Shown: positions 16,935 through 27,404 of the stretch, piece after piece
Layout: each line of letters opens with the position of its first letter
Numbering within the stretch: position 1 is the stretch's first letter
Source: Paraplanobispora siamensis
GTDB lineage: Bacteria; Actinomycetota; Actinomycetes; Streptosporangiales; Streptosporangiaceae
Length of the DNA stretch: 64,000 bases
NCBI RefSeq assembly: GCF_016863175.1
Contig: NZ_BOOJ01000040.1
Coordinates: forward strand, 149,177 to 213,176
Reading direction: 5' to 3'
Translations under genes and position numbers: made by a program
Notes under the pieces: model-generated
Database searches by the model: none
What the model was told of the DNA's origin: nothing
What the model saw: only the letters and a program-made list of their open reading frames with translations

Positions 16935-19292
16935 GTGCCCCGTGATGTGGTCGTGCCCGACGTGACCGCCGGCGGTGGCGGTCCCGACATGACCGTCCCG
17001 GCAGGCGATGCCGGTTCCGCCATGTCCGGAGCCACCGAAGAGAAACCGGCGGTGCGGCGAAGGATCGCCCGCTTTGGGGGGCAATGGGGTGGCGCCATGA
17101 ACCCGGTGCTTGAACCGCTGTTCCGCACGGTCCGCGCGACCCATCCGAAGGCGGACCTGCGGCTGATCGAGCGTGCCTACGACGTGGCGGCCTATCACCA
17201 CCGCGACCAGAAGCGTAAGAGCGGCGACCCCTACATCACCCACCCGCTGGCCGTGGCGACGATCCTGGCCGAGCTCGGCACCGACGACGAGACGCTGTGC
17301 GCCGCGCTGCTGCACGACACCGTCGAGGACACCGCCTACAGCCTGGACGAGCTGCGCGCGGACTTCGGCGACAACATCGCCCTGCTGGTCGACGGCGTCA
17401 CCAAGCTCGACAAGGTCAAGTTCGGAGACGCCGCCCAGGCCGAGACCGTGCGCAAGATGGTCGTGGCGATGTCCCGCGACATCCGGGTGCTGGTCATCAA
17501 GCTGGCCGACCGGCTGCACAACATGCGCACCATGCGCTATCTGCCCGAGCACAAGCGGCAGCAGAAGTCCCGCGAGACGCTGGAGATCTTCGCCCCGCTG
17601 GCCCACCGGCTGGGCATGAACACCATCAAGTGGGAGCTGGAGGACCTCGCGTTCGCCATGCTCTACCCCAAGCGCTACGACGAGATCGCCCGGATGGTCT
17701 CCAAGCGGGCCCCGCGCAGGGACCTGTTCCTGCAGGAGGTCATCGAGAAGGTCTCGGCCGACCTGCACGAGGCCAAGATCCGCGCCGAGGTCAAGGGCCG
17801 TCCCAAGCACTACTACTCGGTCTACCAGAAGATGATCGCCAGGGACGTCGCCTTCGACGACATCTACGACCTGGTCGGCATCCGCGTCCTGGTCGACACG
17901 GTCCGCGACTGCTACGCCGCCCTCGGAACGATCCACGCGCGATGGAACCCGGTGCCCGGCCGGTTCAAGGACTACATCGCGATGCCCAAGTTCAACATGT
18001 ACCAGTCGCTGCACACCACGGTGATCGGTCCCGAGGGCAAGCCGGTGGAGCTGCAGATCCGCACGCACGGCATGCACCACCGGGCCGAGTACGGCGTGGC
18101 CGCGCACTGGAAGTACAAGGAGGACATGACCACCTCCGGTCCGGGCGGGGCGAAGCTGAAGCCGGCCAGCGACATGGCCTGGCTGCGCCAGCTGCTCGAC
18201 TGGCAGAAGGAGACCGCCGACCCGGGCGAGTTCCTGGAGTCGCTCCGGTTCGACCTGTCGGTCTCGGAGGTCTACGTCTTCACCCCGCGCGGGCAGGTGA
18301 TCGCCCTCCCCGAGGGCGCGACCCCGGTCGACTTCGCCTACGCCGTGCACACCGAGGTCGGCCACCGCTGCATCGGCGCCCGGGTCAACGGGCGCCTGGT
18401 GCCGCTTGAGTCCCGGCTGGGCAACGGCGACACCGTCGAGATCTTCACCTCCAAGTCGCCGGACGCCGGCCCGTCCCGCGACTGGCTGAAGTTCGTCAAG
18501 TCCGGCCGGGCCCGCAACAAGATCCGCCAGTGGTTCTCCAAGGAGCGCCGCGAGACCGCGATCGAGGCGGGCAAGGAGGCCATCGGCCGCGCCATGCGCA
18601 AGCAGGGGCTCCCACTGCAGCGCCTGATGTCCGGAGAGTCCCTCCTGGCGCTCGCCAGGGACCTGCGCTACCCGGATGTCTCCTCGCTCTACGCGGCCGT
18701 CGGAGAGGGCCACACGGCCGCGCAGACGGTCGTGCAGAAGCTGGTGCAGTCCCTGGGCGGCGTGGAGAGCGCCGAGGAGGACATCGCCGAGGCCTCGGTC
18801 CCGACCAAGCTGCGCGGCCGCCCCCGCGGCGGCGGCGGCGCGGGCGTGATCGTCGCCGGCGACTCCGACGTCTGGGTACGGCTCTCGCGCTGCTGCACCC
18901 CGGTGCCCGGCGACGACATCGTCGGCTTCGTCACCCGCGGGCACGGCGTGTCGGTGCACCGCACCAACTGCCCCAACGTGGAGCAGCTGAAGTCCGAGCC
19001 CGACCGCCTGGTGGAGGTGGCCTGGTCGCCCGGTGACGACTCGGTCTTCCTGGTCGCCATCCAGGTCGAGGCGCTCGACCGCCCCCGCCTGCTGTCGGAC
19101 GTCACCCGGACCCTGTCCGACCAGCACGTGAACATCCTGTCGGCGTCGGTGACGACGTCCCGCGACCGGGTCGCGATCAGCAAGTTCACCTTCGAGATGG
19201 GCGACCCCAAGCACCTGGGCCACGTGCTGAAGGCCGTGCGCAACATCCAGGGCGTCTACGACGTCTACCGCGTGAGCGGCGCCGGAGGCTGA
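16935..19292 (+). CDS. rel: bifunctional (p)ppGpp synthetase/hydrolase Rel
   Basis: This long RSH enzyme makes and degrades (p)ppGpp in response to amino-acid starvation on the ribosome. The 785-residue protein has the hydrolase HD domain with [10 protein letters not shown] (intact HDxxED), the synthetase domain ([29 protein letters not shown]), the TGS domain ([14 protein letters not shown]), the zinc-finger-like [10 protein letters not shown] segment and a C-terminal ACT domain. Both active sites look intact, as expected for the single Rel of an actinomycete. About 55 N-terminal residues before the HD domain are Gly/Pro-rich and poorly conserved. It starts at GTG 16935 behind GTGAGGAG. Confidence 0.96.
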   Translation: MPRDVVVPDVTAGGGGPDMTVPAGDAGSAMSGATEEKPAVRRRIARFGGQWGGAMNPVLEPLFRTVRATHPKADLRLIERAYDVAAYHHRDQKRKSGDPYITHPLAVATILAELGTDDETLCAALLHDTVEDTAYSLDELRADFGDNIALLVDGVTKLDKVKFGDAAQAETVRKMVVAMSRDIRVLVIKLADRLHNMRTMRYLPEHKRQQKSRETLEIFAPLAHRLGMNTIKWELEDLAFAMLYPKRYDEIARMVSKRAPRRDLFLQEVIEKVSADLHEAKIRAEVKGRPKHYYSVYQKMIARDVAFDDIYDLVGIRVLVDTVRDCYAALGTIHARWNPVPGRFKDYIAMPKFNMYQSLHTTVIGPEGKPVELQIRTHGMHHRAEYGVAAHWKYKEDMTTSGPGGAKLKPASDMAWLRQLLDWQKETADPGEFLESLRFDLSVSEVYVFTPRGQVIALPEGATPVDFAYAVHTEVGHRCIGARVNGRLVPLESRLGNGDTVEIFTSKSPDAGPSRDWLKFVKSGRARNKIRQWFSKERRETAIEAGKEAIGRAMRKQGLPLQRLMSGESLLALARDLRYPDVSSLYAAVGEGHTAAQTVVQKLVQSLGGVESAEEDIAEASVPTKLRGRPRGGGGAGVIVAGDSDVWVRLSRCCTPVPGDDIVGFVTRGHGVSVHRTNCPNVEQLKSEPDRLVEVAWSPGDDSVFLVAIQVEALDRPRLLSDVTRTLSDQHVNILSASVTTSRDRVAISKFTFEMGDPKHLGHVLKAVRNIQGVYDVYRVSGAGG

Positions 19293-19345
19293 GGCGCGGA
19301 AAGCCCGCGGGCGGGTATGGCGGTGCGGCTCCCCGATGGTGCGGG

Positions 19346-19620
19346 AGACCCGCGAGCGGGCGTGGTGGAGCCGGCGCGGGTGATGTGATCCGCCGCCCGG
19401 TGGGGTGTCCTGTCCCGCGGCGCCGGTACGGCGGAGCGGGACGGCACCCCTGGCGTCGTCGTACGGCGGTGCCGGTCTCGGGGACGCGCGAGCGGATGCG
19501 GTGAAGCGGTCCTCGGGTGATGTGGGGAAAGCCCGCGAGCGGGCGTGGTGGAGTCCGCGGGTGATGCGGCCCCTCGTCTCCCGGGTGCCCCGTCCGGTGG
19601 CGCCGGTACGGCGAGGAGGT
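19346..19620 (+). repeat. diverged direct repeat (two copies, 182-bp offset)
   Basis: Copy 1 at 19346-19440 and copy 2 at 19528-19620 share cccgcgagcgggcgtggtgg, cgcgggtgatg and ggcgccggtacggcg in the same order with small indels. A shorter third match, aaagcccgcgggcggg, lies at 19300-19315. The core cccgc-gagc-gcggg is itself a small inverted repeat. Confidence 0.65.
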
Positions 19621-19726
19621 TGACGGGCCTTCGGCGCCGCCGTGCGGCGGGACCCGAACCCGTCAGAGGACCGGAGGAGCCGTCAGGGGCCCATCAGAGA
19701 GCCGGAGAGACCCTCAAGGGTCGGAG

Positions 19727-19756
19727 GCCGCCGGGGGAGGAGAACCCCCCGGCGGC
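19727..19756. terminator. terminator between rel and the DUF349 gene
   Basis: An 11-bp perfect stem (19727-19737 with 19746-19756) and an 8-nt loop, placed about 80 bp beyond the stop of the minus-strand DUF349 gene. It could act in both directions. Confidence 0.55.
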
Positions 19757-19837
19757 GCCGGATCAAGGAATCCCCGACCGGCGCCGGATCGGGGGATCCC
19801 CGGCGGTGCCGGACCGGGGAGCCCCGGCAGCGTCAGG

Positions 19838-21067
19838 TCAGGAGAACTCGGCGAGCGTGCGCTCGGCCTCCTCCAGCCAGGAACGACGGGCGGCCAGGGC
19901 CTCCTCGGCGTCCTTGGCGTCCTTGTCCTTGCCGGCGGCGCGGGCCTTCTCCAGGCGGGTCTCCAGCTGCTCGATGGACTTGCGCAGCTGGTCGACGGTG
20001 TTCTGGGCGCGGGCGCGGGCCTCGGGGTTGGAGCGCTTCCACTCCGCCTCCTCCGCCTTGCGGATCGTGTCGTCGATCTTGCGCAGCCCGCCCTCCAGGC
20101 GGTCGCGCTGCTCGCGGGGGACCGGGCCGGCCTCCTCCCAGCGCTCCAGGATGCCGCGCAGGGCGGTCCGGGCGGCGCGAGCGTCGGTGACCGGCAGGAT
20201 CTTCTCGGCCTCGACCAGGAGCTGCTCCTTGATCTCGGCGTTGGCCGCGAGCGAGGCGTCCCGCTCGGCGAAGACCGCGGAGCGGGCCTGGAAGAACTGG
20301 TCCTGGGCGCCCTTGAACCGCGCCCACAGCTCATCCTCGACCTCGCGGGAGGCCCGGCCGGCGGCCTTCCACTGACGCATCAGCTCCCGGTAGGCCGAAG
20401 CGGTGGGACCCCAGTCGGTGGAGGAGGCCAGGGCCTCCGCCTCCGTCACGATCCGCTCCTTGACGGAGCGCACGCTCTCGCGCTGCTCGTCGAGCCCCGC
20501 GAAGTAGGCCTTGCGCCGCTTGGCGAAGGCCGTACGGGCGGCCGACAGGCGCTTCCACAGCGCCGCCTCGGTGACCCGGTCGATCCGCTCGGCGGCCTTC
20601 CACTCCTCCACCAGCTGACGCAGGCGCTCGCCGCCGGTCTTCCAGTGGGTCGTGGACTCGGCCACGCTCTCGGCCTCGGCGACGATCCGCTCCTTGACGC
20701 CCTTGGCCTCGGCGCGGGCCACGTCACGGGCGGCCTTGACCTCCTCGCGGCGCTGGGCGACCAGCTCCGTGAGGCTGTTCAGCCGGCCCAGCAGCGCGTC
20801 GAGATCGCCGACCGCGTGGGCGTCGGTGATCGCTTCCCGGAGCTTGACGATGGTGGCCTCGGCCTGAGAAGGGGGCAGGTCGGTGCCGCGGACGCGCTGC
20901 TCCAGGAGCGTGACCTGCCCGGCCAGCTCGTCGAATTTGCGGCGGAAGTAGGCGAGGGCCTCCTCCGGCTCGCCGGCCTGCCAGGACCCGACGGCCCGCT
21001 CTCCCTCAGCCGTACGCACGTAGACGGTGCCGTCGTCGTCTACCCGGCCCCACGGGTCGGTGCTCAC
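19838..21067 (-). CDS. DUF349 helical-repeat protein
   Basis: A soluble, highly charged protein of about 409 residues, almost entirely helical. It contains three or four DUF349 repeats, each ending in a short W-centred motif (LVEEWKAAERI, LMRQWKAAGRA, ILERWEEAGPV), and a C-terminal coiled-coil (QLRKSIEQLETRLEKARA). The N-terminus DPWGRVDDDGTVYVRT matches the actinobacterial form. Function is unknown; the gene is conserved next to rel and a cyclophilin in actinomycetes. The start is taken as GTG 21067, which has GGGAGG at good spacing and fits family members beginning near SxDPWGRV. ATG 21088 would add seven residues. Confidence 0.85.
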   Translation of the reverse strand: MSTDPWGRVDDDGTVYVRTAEGERAVGSWQAGEPEEALAYFRRKFDELAGQVTLLEQRVRGTDLPPSQAEATIVKLREAITDAHAVGDLDALLGRLNSLTELVAQRREEVKAARDVARAEAKGVKERIVAEAESVAESTTHWKTGGERLRQLVEEWKAAERIDRVTEAALWKRLSAARTAFAKRRKAYFAGLDEQRESVRSVKERIVTEAEALASSTDWGPTASAYRELMRQWKAAGRASREVEDELWARFKGAQDQFFQARSAVFAERDASLAANAEIKEQLLVEAEKILPVTDARAARTALRGILERWEEAGPVPREQRDRLEGGLRKIDDTIRKAEEAEWKRSNPEARARAQNTVDQLRKSIEQLETRLEKARAAGKDKDAKDAEEALAARRSWLEEAERTLAEFS

Positions 21068-21140
21068 CGTGTCCTCCCGCACTTTCATCAGCCTTTCCGG
21101 GACCGTGCGGTCCCGGGTCCGTATGCCTGTTTGTATTACG

Positions 21141-21992
21141 TCAGCTCTTGGCGGACATTGTCACGTCTTCGATCTCGACGGTTTTCTTCGGTGCCCCGGT
21201 GCCGTCCTGTCCGGGAGTGATGACACCACCCTTGTTCACCTTGTCGACGATCTCCAGGCCCTTGGTAACCGTACCGAACGGGGTGTAGTTCGCTGGCAAG
21301 GTCGTGTCGCCGAACACGATGAAGAACTGGCTGCCGTTGCTGTTGGGACCGCTGTTGGCCATGGCCACCACGCCGCGGGTGTACTTGGCGCCTTCGAGGT
21401 TCTCGTCCACGAAGCGGTAGCCGGGGCCGCCCTGGCCGTCGGTCAGGTTCTTGCCGTCGGCCTTGGCCAGCGGGTCGCCGCACTGCAGGACCGGGAACTG
21501 CTCGGAGCCCAGACGGTGGCACTTGGAGCCGTCGAAGTAGTCCTTGCTCGCCAGGTGCGCGAAGGAGCCGACCGTGCAGGGGGTCTTCCCGCCGTCCAGC
21601 TTGATGACGATGTCGCCCTGGCTGGTCTTCAGCGTCATCGACTTGGCGGAGACGTCGAGCTTGGCCGGGGGCATGCCGACGTCCTTGACCTGACCGCTCT
21701 CCGTGGCGGCCACGTAGCCGCAGCCGCCGGTGGCCGGGTCGAAGGCCGCCGGTTCGGCGGTGGACTGGCTCGCGGAGGGCTCGGGGGTGACCGCGGCCTC
21801 CGTGTCCGAGGGGTCCGAGGACCCTCCGATCAGGGCCACCGCGGCGATGATCCCGCCTACGACCACCACGGTGCCCACGGTGCTACCGATGATCGCGTTG
21901 CGCTTGCCCTTGGCCTCGCGCTCCGCGCGTCGCTGCATCTGCCGCTCGTAGTGCTCGCGCGCCAGCTGCTTCTGGCGGTCCTTGCCGCTCAC
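21141..21992 (-). CDS. membrane-anchored cyclophilin-type peptidylprolyl isomerase (copy 1)
   Basis: A 283-residue protein: a charged cytoplasmic N-terminus (MSGKDRQKQLAREHYERQ), one membrane helix (about 33-55), a Ser/Thr/Pro-rich linker, then a divergent cyclophilin domain. Recognisable elements are KTSQGDIVIKL, TVGSFAHLA, CHRL, NGSQFFIVFGD and NYTPFGTVTKG. It would catalyse prolyl cis-trans isomerisation of exported proteins outside the membrane. The catalytic Arg of classical cyclophilins (FHRV) appears as CHRL, and a pair of extra cysteines suggests a disulfide. The order DUF349, cyclophilin, MBL hydrolase, hisS is conserved in actinomycetes. A second copy lies at 27405-28292. Confidence 0.88.
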   Translation of the reverse strand: MSGKDRQKQLAREHYERQMQRRAEREAKGKRNAIIGSTVGTVVVVGGIIAAVALIGGSSDPSDTEAAVTPEPSASQSTAEPAAFDPATGGCGYVAATESGQVKDVGMPPAKLDVSAKSMTLKTSQGDIVIKLDGGKTPCTVGSFAHLASKDYFDGSKCHRLGSEQFPVLQCGDPLAKADGKNLTDGQGGPGYRFVDENLEGAKYTRGVVAMANSGPNSNGSQFFIVFGDTTLPANYTPFGTVTKGLEIVDKVNKGGVITPGQDGTGAPKKTVEIEDVTMSAKS

Positions 21993-22139
21993 CGCTTCGC
22001 CCTCCCGAGTGCCGGAGTATTACATATTGAGTGGGCGAATCGTATCGGCCACAGGGCGATGGTTCGCAGCCCGCCGACCCGCACCGGTACCCTTCGGTTA
22101 CATTCCCATCCGCATTCTTGACGAGATCAGCTGAGGCAG

Positions 22140-22835
22140 ATGCTCATCGCCGGCTTTCCCGCAGGGTCCTTCCAGACCAATTGCTATGTCGTCGCTCCCG
22201 CCGCGGGAGAGGAGTGCGTCATCGTCGATCCCGGGCAGAACGCCGTCGGCGATCTGGACGAAGTGCTGCGCGAGCATCGGCTCAAGCCGGTCGCGGTGCT
22301 GGTCACCCACGGTCACATCGATCACATGTGGTCGGTCGCCCCGGTCTGCGGCGCGCGCGACGTGCCGGCCTGGATCCACCCCGAGGACCGCGATCTGCTC
22401 TCCGACCCGGGCAAGGGACTGTCGCTGACGACCCGGCAGCAGCTGTTCGGCGGGCTCACCTTCACCGAGCCCGACGACGTGCGCGAGCTGTCCGACGGCG
22501 CGGTGCTGAAGCTGGCGGGCATGGAGCTCACGGTCGACCACGCTCCCGGCCATACCAGGGGGTCGGTGACGTTCAGGCTGCCCGCCACGGACGAGATTCC
22601 GCACGTGATGTTCTCGGGCGACCTGCTGTTCGCCGGCTCCATCGGCCGCACCGACCTTCCGGGCGGCGACTACCCGACGATCCTGCGCAGCCTGGCCGAC
22701 AAGTGCCTGCCGCTGCCGGACGACACGGTGGTCCTGCCCGGCCACGGACCACAGACCACGATCGGCCAGGAGCGCGCCACCAACCCGTATCTCGCGGAGG
22801 CGGCTCCCCACGCCGGTCCCGGCAGGGGACTTTAG
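22140..22835 (+). CDS. MBL-fold (glyoxalase II-like) metallohydrolase
   Basis: A 231-residue metallo-beta-lactamase-fold protein. The zinc ligands are visible as THGHIDH (57-62), the later [11 protein letters not shown] histidine, the [15 protein letters not shown] aspartate and a final PGHGP histidine. Proteins of this subfamily act as glyoxalase II (hydroxyacylglutathione or hydroxyacylthiol hydrolases); the thiol used here is unknown and could be mycothiol. The ATG at 22140 is preceded by GAGG. It is 4 bp upstream of hisS and probably cotranscribed with hisS and aspS. It is divergent from the cyclophilin gene, with a 147-bp shared regulatory gap. Confidence 0.88.
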   Translation: MLIAGFPAGSFQTNCYVVAPAAGEECVIVDPGQNAVGDLDEVLREHRLKPVAVLVTHGHIDHMWSVAPVCGARDVPAWIHPEDRDLLSDPGKGLSLTTRQQLFGGLTFTEPDDVRELSDGAVLKLAGMELTVDHAPGHTRGSVTFRLPATDEIPHVMFSGDLLFAGSIGRTDLPGGDYPTILRSLADKCLPLPDDTVVLPGHGPQTTIGQERATNPYLAEAAPHAGPGRGL

Positions 22836-22839
22836 AGAC

Positions 22840-24102
22840 ATGAGTTTTCAGGCGCCCAAGGGCACCTTCGACTGGATCCCGCCGCGTTCCGAGCGGGTCC
22901 TCGCCGTGCGGGAGGCGCTCGCCGCCCCCGTCCGCCGCGCGGGGTACGGCTACGTCGAGACGCCGGTCTTCGAGGACACCGCGCTGTTCGTGCGCGGCGT
23001 CGGAGAGTCGACCGACGTCGTCTCCAAGGAGATGTACACCTTCACCGACAAGGGCGGGCGCTCCATCACGCTGCGCCCGGAGGGCACCGCGTCGGTCGTG
23101 CGGGCCGTCCTGCAGCACGGCCTGCACAACGGGCAGCTCCCCGTCAAACTCTGGTACTCCGGGAGCCAGTTCCGCTATGAGCGCGCCCAGAAGGGCCGCT
23201 ACCGCCACTTCTGGCAGGTCGGGGCCGAGGCCATCGGCGCCGAGGACCCGGCGCTGGACGCCGAGCTGATCCTGCTGGCCGCCGACGGCTACGCGGCCCT
23301 GGGCCTCACCGGGGTCCGGCTGCTGCTCAACACGCTGGGCTGCAAGGAGTGCCGTCCCCGCTACCGGGCCGCGCTCCAGGAGTTCCTGCGCGGGCTCGAC
23401 CTCGACGAGCCCACCCGGGCCCGCATCGAGATCAACCCGTTGCGCGTGCTGGACGACAAGCGGCCCGAGGTGCAGGCCCAGCTGGCCGGCGCGCCGCTGG
23501 TCGTCGACCACCTGTGCGAGGCGTGCAAGGCCTACCACGAGGAGGTCCGCGAGCTGCTGACCGCCGCGGGCGCCGCCTTCACCGACGACCCCCGCCTGGT
23601 GCGCGGCCTCGACTACTACACGCGCACCACTTTCGAGTTCGTCCACGACGGCCTGGGCTCGCAGTCCGCGGTCGGCGGCGGCGGCCGCTACGACGGGCTG
23701 AGCGAGATGATCGGCGGCCCGGCGCTGCCGAGCGTCGGCTGGGCGCTCGGCGTGGACCGGACGCTCCTGGCGATGGAGGCCGAAGGCCTGCTTGCGGAGG
23801 AGGCCATCGGGGAACGTGTGCAGGTGTACGGTGTCCCGCTGGGCGAGGAAGCCCGCCGCCGGATGTTCCTGCTCGTCACCGAACTGCGCCGGGCGGGCCT
23901 GACCGCCGACATGTCGTTCGGGGGCAAGGGCCTCAAGGGAGCGATGAAGGGCGCCGGCCGGTCGGGTGCCCGCTACGCGCTGGTCCTGGGCGAGCGCGAC
24001 CTGGCGGCGCAGGCCGTACAGCTGAAAGACCTGACCACCGCAGAGCAGACCGAGGTGCCGTTGGCCGAGGTCGCCGACATTCTGAAGGGGAAGTTTTCGT
24101 GA
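22840..24102 (+). CDS. hisS: histidyl-tRNA synthetase
   Basis: HisRS charges tRNA-His. The 420-residue class II enzyme has motif 2 ([20 protein letters not shown]), the histidine-specific region [12 protein letters not shown], motif 3 ([17 protein letters not shown]) and the C-terminal anticodon-binding domain. It begins at ATG 22840, 4 bp after the MBL hydrolase. The stop overlaps aspS (GTGA), giving tight coupling of the two synthetases. Confidence 0.97.
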   Translation: MSFQAPKGTFDWIPPRSERVLAVREALAAPVRRAGYGYVETPVFEDTALFVRGVGESTDVVSKEMYTFTDKGGRSITLRPEGTASVVRAVLQHGLHNGQLPVKLWYSGSQFRYERAQKGRYRHFWQVGAEAIGAEDPALDAELILLAADGYAALGLTGVRLLLNTLGCKECRPRYRAALQEFLRGLDLDEPTRARIEINPLRVLDDKRPEVQAQLAGAPLVVDHLCEACKAYHEEVRELLTAAGAAFTDDPRLVRGLDYYTRTTFEFVHDGLGSQSAVGGGGRYDGLSEMIGGPALPSVGWALGVDRTLLAMEAEGLLAEEAIGERVQVYGVPLGEEARRRMFLLVTELRRAGLTADMSFGGKGLKGAMKGAGRSGARYALVLGERDLAAQAVQLKDLTTAEQTEVPLAEVADILKGKFS

Positions 24103-25886
24103 TCCGCACGCACACCGCCGGTTCGCTCCGCAAGGAGCACGCGGGTGAGCAGGTAACGCTGGCCGGATGGGTGGCGCGCCGCCGCGACCACGGCGGCGTG
24201 GTCTTCATCGACCTGCGCGACGCCTCCGGCTCGGCCCAGGTGGTCTTCCGCGAGGAGGACGACGCGCACGGCCTGCGCGCCGAGTACTGCGTCAAGGTCG
24301 TCGGGGAGGTGCGGGTCCGCCCCGCGGGCAACGAGAACCCCGATCTGCCCACCGGTGAGATCGAGGTCGTCGCCTCCGAGGTCGAGGTGCTCAGCGAGTC
24401 GGCCCCGCTGCCGTTCCCGATCGAGGGCCACTCCGGTGTCTCCGAGGAGGCCCGGCTGAAGTACCGCTACCTCGACATCCGCCGCCAGCAGGTCGCCCAG
24501 GCCATGCGGATCCGCTCCAAGGCCACCTACCTCGCCAACGAGGTGCTGAACGAGCACGGGTTCGTCTACGTCGAGACGCCGACGCTGACCCGCTCCACCC
24601 CCGAGGGCGCCCGCGACTTCCTGGTCCCGGTCCGCCTGCAGCCCGGCAACTGGTACGCCCTGCCCCAGTCGCCGCAGCTGTTCAAGCAGCTGCTGCAGGT
24701 CGCGGGCCTGGAGCGCTACTACCAGCTGGCCAAGTGCTACCGCGACGAGGACCTGCGCGCCGACCGGCAGCCGGAGTTCACCCAGATCGACCTTGAGATG
24801 TCCTTCGTCGACCAGGAGGACGTCATCGCCGTCGGCGAGGCGCTGATCGGGCGGGTCTGGAAGGAGATCCTCGGCTACGAGATCCCCGCGCCGCTGCCCC
24901 GGATGACCTACGCCGACGCCATGGCCCGCTACGGCTCCGACAAGCCGGACCTGCGCTTCGGCCACGAGCTCGTCGAGATGACCGAGTTCTTCGCCGACAC
25001 CACCTTCCGCGTCTTCCAGGCGCCGTACGTCGGCGCCGTGGTCATGCCGGGCGGCGCCTCCCAGACCCGCAAGGAGCTGGACGGCTGGCAGGAGTGGGCC
25101 AAGTCGCGCGGCGCGCGGGGCCTGGCCTACGTGCTGGTCGGCGAGGACGGCACGCTCGGCGGCCCGGTCGCCAAGAACCTGTCGGAGACCGAGACCGCCG
25201 GTCTGGCGGCCAAGGCCGGCGCCAAGCCCGGTGACGCGATCTTCTTCGCCGCCGGTGCGGCCGCGGCCTCCCGCGACCTGCTCGGCGCGGCCCGCCTGGA
25301 GATCGGCCGGCGCTGCGGCCTGATCGACGAGTCGCAGTGGAGCTTCCTGTGGGTCGTCGACGCGCCGATGTTCGAGCCCGTGCTCGACGACGCCGGCGAC
25401 CAGATCGGCTGGACCGCTGTTCACCACCCGTTCACCGGTCCCAAGCCCGAGTGGGCCGACACCTTCCAGGACAGCCCGGGTGAGGCCCTGGCCTACGCCT
25501 ACGACATGGTCTGCAACGGCATGGAGATCGGCGGCGGCTCGATCCGTATCCACCGCGCCGAGATGCAGCAGCGCGTCTTCGACGTGCTCGGCATCTCCAA
25601 GGAGGAGGCGGAGAGCAAGTTCGGCTTCCTGCTGGAGGCGTTCAAGTACGGCCCGCCGCCGCACGGCGGCATCGCCTACGGCTGGGACCGCATCTGCATG
25701 CTGCTGGCGGGCGGCGACTCGATCCGCGACGTCATCGCCTTCCCGAAGACGGCCTCCGGCTTCGACCCGCTGACCGGCGCGCCGACCCCGATCACGGGCG
25801 AGCAGCGCAAGGAGGCGGGCGTGGACGCCCGGCCCAAGGAGACGGGTGCGAAGGAGCCGGAGGAGGCCGGGCCCGCCAAGGCCTGA
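24099..25886 (+). CDS. aspS: aspartyl-tRNA synthetase
   Basis: A 595-residue bacterial-type AspRS: N-terminal OB anticodon-binding domain ([21 protein letters not shown]), class II catalytic core with motif 2 ([21 protein letters not shown]), the inserted GAD domain, and motif 3 ([13 protein letters not shown]). A charged 30-residue tail rich in Glu and Lys follows the catalytic domain. Whether it also charges tRNA-Asn cannot be read from the sequence. It starts at GTG 24099, overlapping the hisS stop. An extremely stable terminator follows. Confidence 0.97.
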   Translation: MIRTHTAGSLRKEHAGEQVTLAGWVARRRDHGGVVFIDLRDASGSAQVVFREEDDAHGLRAEYCVKVVGEVRVRPAGNENPDLPTGEIEVVASEVEVLSESAPLPFPIEGHSGVSEEARLKYRYLDIRRQQVAQAMRIRSKATYLANEVLNEHGFVYVETPTLTRSTPEGARDFLVPVRLQPGNWYALPQSPQLFKQLLQVAGLERYYQLAKCYRDEDLRADRQPEFTQIDLEMSFVDQEDVIAVGEALIGRVWKEILGYEIPAPLPRMTYADAMARYGSDKPDLRFGHELVEMTEFFADTTFRVFQAPYVGAVVMPGGASQTRKELDGWQEWAKSRGARGLAYVLVGEDGTLGGPVAKNLSETETAGLAAKAGAKPGDAIFFAAGAAAASRDLLGAARLEIGRRCGLIDESQWSFLWVVDAPMFEPVLDDAGDQIGWTAVHHPFTGPKPEWADTFQDSPGEALAYAYDMVCNGMEIGGGSIRIHRAEMQQRVFDVLGISKEEAESKFGFLLEAFKYGPPPHGGIAYGWDRICMLLAGGDSIRDVIAFPKTASGFDPLTGAPTPITGEQRKEAGVDARPKETGAKEPEEAGPAKA

Positions 25887-25908
25887 CCTCCCCGCGCGGC
25901 GGGAGTAC

Positions 25909-25949
25909 GGCGGAGCCCCGGCGAGCACCTCGCTCGCCGGGGCTCCGCC
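25909..25949. terminator. bidirectional terminator between aspS and the P450 gene
   Basis: A perfect 17-bp stem (25909-25925 with 25933-25949) and a 7-nt loop between the convergent aspS and cytochrome P450 genes. Confidence 0.85.
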
Positions 25950-26032
25950 GGTCTCGGCGTCCTTCGCCGGCCCCGTGCCGATCCCGCGCTCTCCCGTCGT
26001 CTCCGCGGCTCGTACGGCGGGCCGTACGCCTT

Positions 26033-27256
26033 TCAGAAACGCACAGGCAGGGCCTGCACGCCGCGGATGATCGAGCCGGCGCGCCAGCCGATCTCCTCCA
26101 CGGGGCAGTCCAGGGCGATGCCCGGCAGGCGGCGCAGCAGCGTCCCGAAGGCGATCGTGCCCTCCAGACGGGCCAGCGGGGCGCCCAGGCAGAAGTGGAT
26201 GCCGTGGCCGAAGGCGATGTGGCGGACGTCGGCGCGGGTGATGTCCAGCGTGTCCGGGGCCTCGACCAGGGCGGGGTCGCGGCCGGCCGCGCCGAGCGAG
26301 ATCTGCACCACGCTGCCCTTGGGGACGGCGACGCCGGCGATCTCCATGTCCTCGGTGGCGAAGCGCAGGGTCGCCCGCTCCACCGGTCCGTCGTAGCGCA
26401 GGAACTCCTCGATCGCCGCCGGGATCAGCTCGGGCCCGTCCTGCAGGAGGCGGAGCTGGCCGGGGTGGGTCAGCAGGGCCAGCATGCCGTTGCCGATGAG
26501 GTTGACCGTGGTCTCGTGCCCGGCGATGAGCAGCAGCGTGAAGGCGGCGACCAGCTCCTGGTCGCTCAGCAGGTCGTCCTCGTCGTGCGCGGTGACCAGC
26601 GCGCTGACCAGGTCGTCCCGGGGGTCGGCCCGGCGGGCGGCGGTGATCTCGCCGAAGTAGGCGTGGATGGCGGCGTTCACCTCGTCGCGGAGCCGGATCT
26701 CCTCGGGGGTGAAGGCGGGGGCGAGCAGGACCGCCGACCAGTGGCGGAAGTCGTCGCGGTCCTCGGCGGGCACCCCCAGCAGCTCGCAGATCACGGTGAC
26801 CGGCAGCGGGAAGGCGAAGTCGTCGATGAGCTCGGCCCGGCCACGGGGCTCCATCGCGTCGATGAGCCCGTCGGTGATCTCCTGGATCCGGGGGCGCAGG
26901 CTCTCGGTGCGGCGCGGGGTGAACGCCTTGGTGACCAGCTTCCGCAACCGGGTGTGGTCCGGCGGGTCGGTGTTGAGCATGTTCTCGGCCAGCGCCGGGT
27001 TGGTGCTGACCTCCTCGCGGTGGAAGAAGGCGGGGGCGTGACGCGATCCCTTGGCCAGCCGGGGGTCGTTCAGCGCCGCCCGGCCGTGCTCGTAGTCGAT
27101 GACCAGGAAGGCCGGGATGTCCGTCCCCGGGATGAACTCGACCGCGTGGACCGGCCCCCGCTCGCGCAGCGCGCCGTACTGGGTGTAGGGATCCCGGCTG
27201 AACTCCGGGCTGAACAGGAACTCGACCGGTAGCTTCTCCGTCGTCGGCTTGGACAT
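26033..27256 (-). CDS. cytochrome P450 (CYP107-like)
   Basis: A 407-residue soluble bacterial P450. The I-helix oxygen-activating motif AGHETT is at 245-250, the K-helix ExxR is E284-R287 (EEFLR), and the heme-thiolate loop FGHGIHFCLG has its cysteine at C356. NTDPPDHTRLRKLV and AFTPRR (C-helix) are typical of the CYP107 group of macrolide and other secondary-metabolite oxidases. No ferredoxin or reductase gene is adjacent, so electrons must come from proteins encoded elsewhere. There is also no biosynthetic cluster around it: it sits between aspS and a cyclophilin. The substrate is therefore unknown. ATG 27256. Confidence 0.92.
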   Translation of the reverse strand: MSKPTTEKLPVEFLFSPEFSRDPYTQYGALRERGPVHAVEFIPGTDIPAFLVIDYEHGRAALNDPRLAKGSRHAPAFFHREEVSTNPALAENMLNTDPPDHTRLRKLVTKAFTPRRTESLRPRIQEITDGLIDAMEPRGRAELIDDFAFPLPVTVICELLGVPAEDRDDFRHWSAVLLAPAFTPEEIRLRDEVNAAIHAYFGEITAARRADPRDDLVSALVTAHDEDDLLSDQELVAAFTLLLIAGHETTVNLIGNGMLALLTHPGQLRLLQDGPELIPAAIEEFLRYDGPVERATLRFATEDMEIAGVAVPKGSVVQISLGAAGRDPALVEAPDTLDITRADVRHIAFGHGIHFCLGAPLARLEGTIAFGTLLRRLPGIALDCPVEEIGWRAGSIIRGVQALPVRF

Positions 27257-27358
27257 GAGCGCCCCTCAGTGAGATGGATCACGGTTCCCTCTCCATCCAG
27301 CCTGTCCCCGGCCGCCCCGCGACCGGCGGGTTGTGAGCGGTATCACACTCCGGACGCC

Positions 27359-27393
27359 GAACACCCCGGCGGCAGATCGCCGCCGGGGTGTTC
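27359..27393 (-). terminator. terminator of cyclophilin copy 2
   Basis: A perfect 15-bp stem (27359-27373 with 27379-27393) and a 5-nt loop, 12 bp beyond the stop of the minus-strand cyclophilin gene. Confidence 0.85.
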
Positions 27394-27404
27394 GATGGGT
27401 CGCG

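Larger units (their letters stand above)
19293..19837. other. 545-bp gene-free region with degenerate repeats
   Basis: This lies between the convergent rel and DUF349 genes. No credible coding frame is seen. It holds a two-copy diverged direct repeat (19346-19440 and 19528-19620), a third partial copy near 19300, several GTACGGCGG strings, and a terminator-like hairpin at 19727-19756. The last 100 bp before the DUF349 stop repeats gccggaccgggga-type motifs. Confidence 0.7.
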
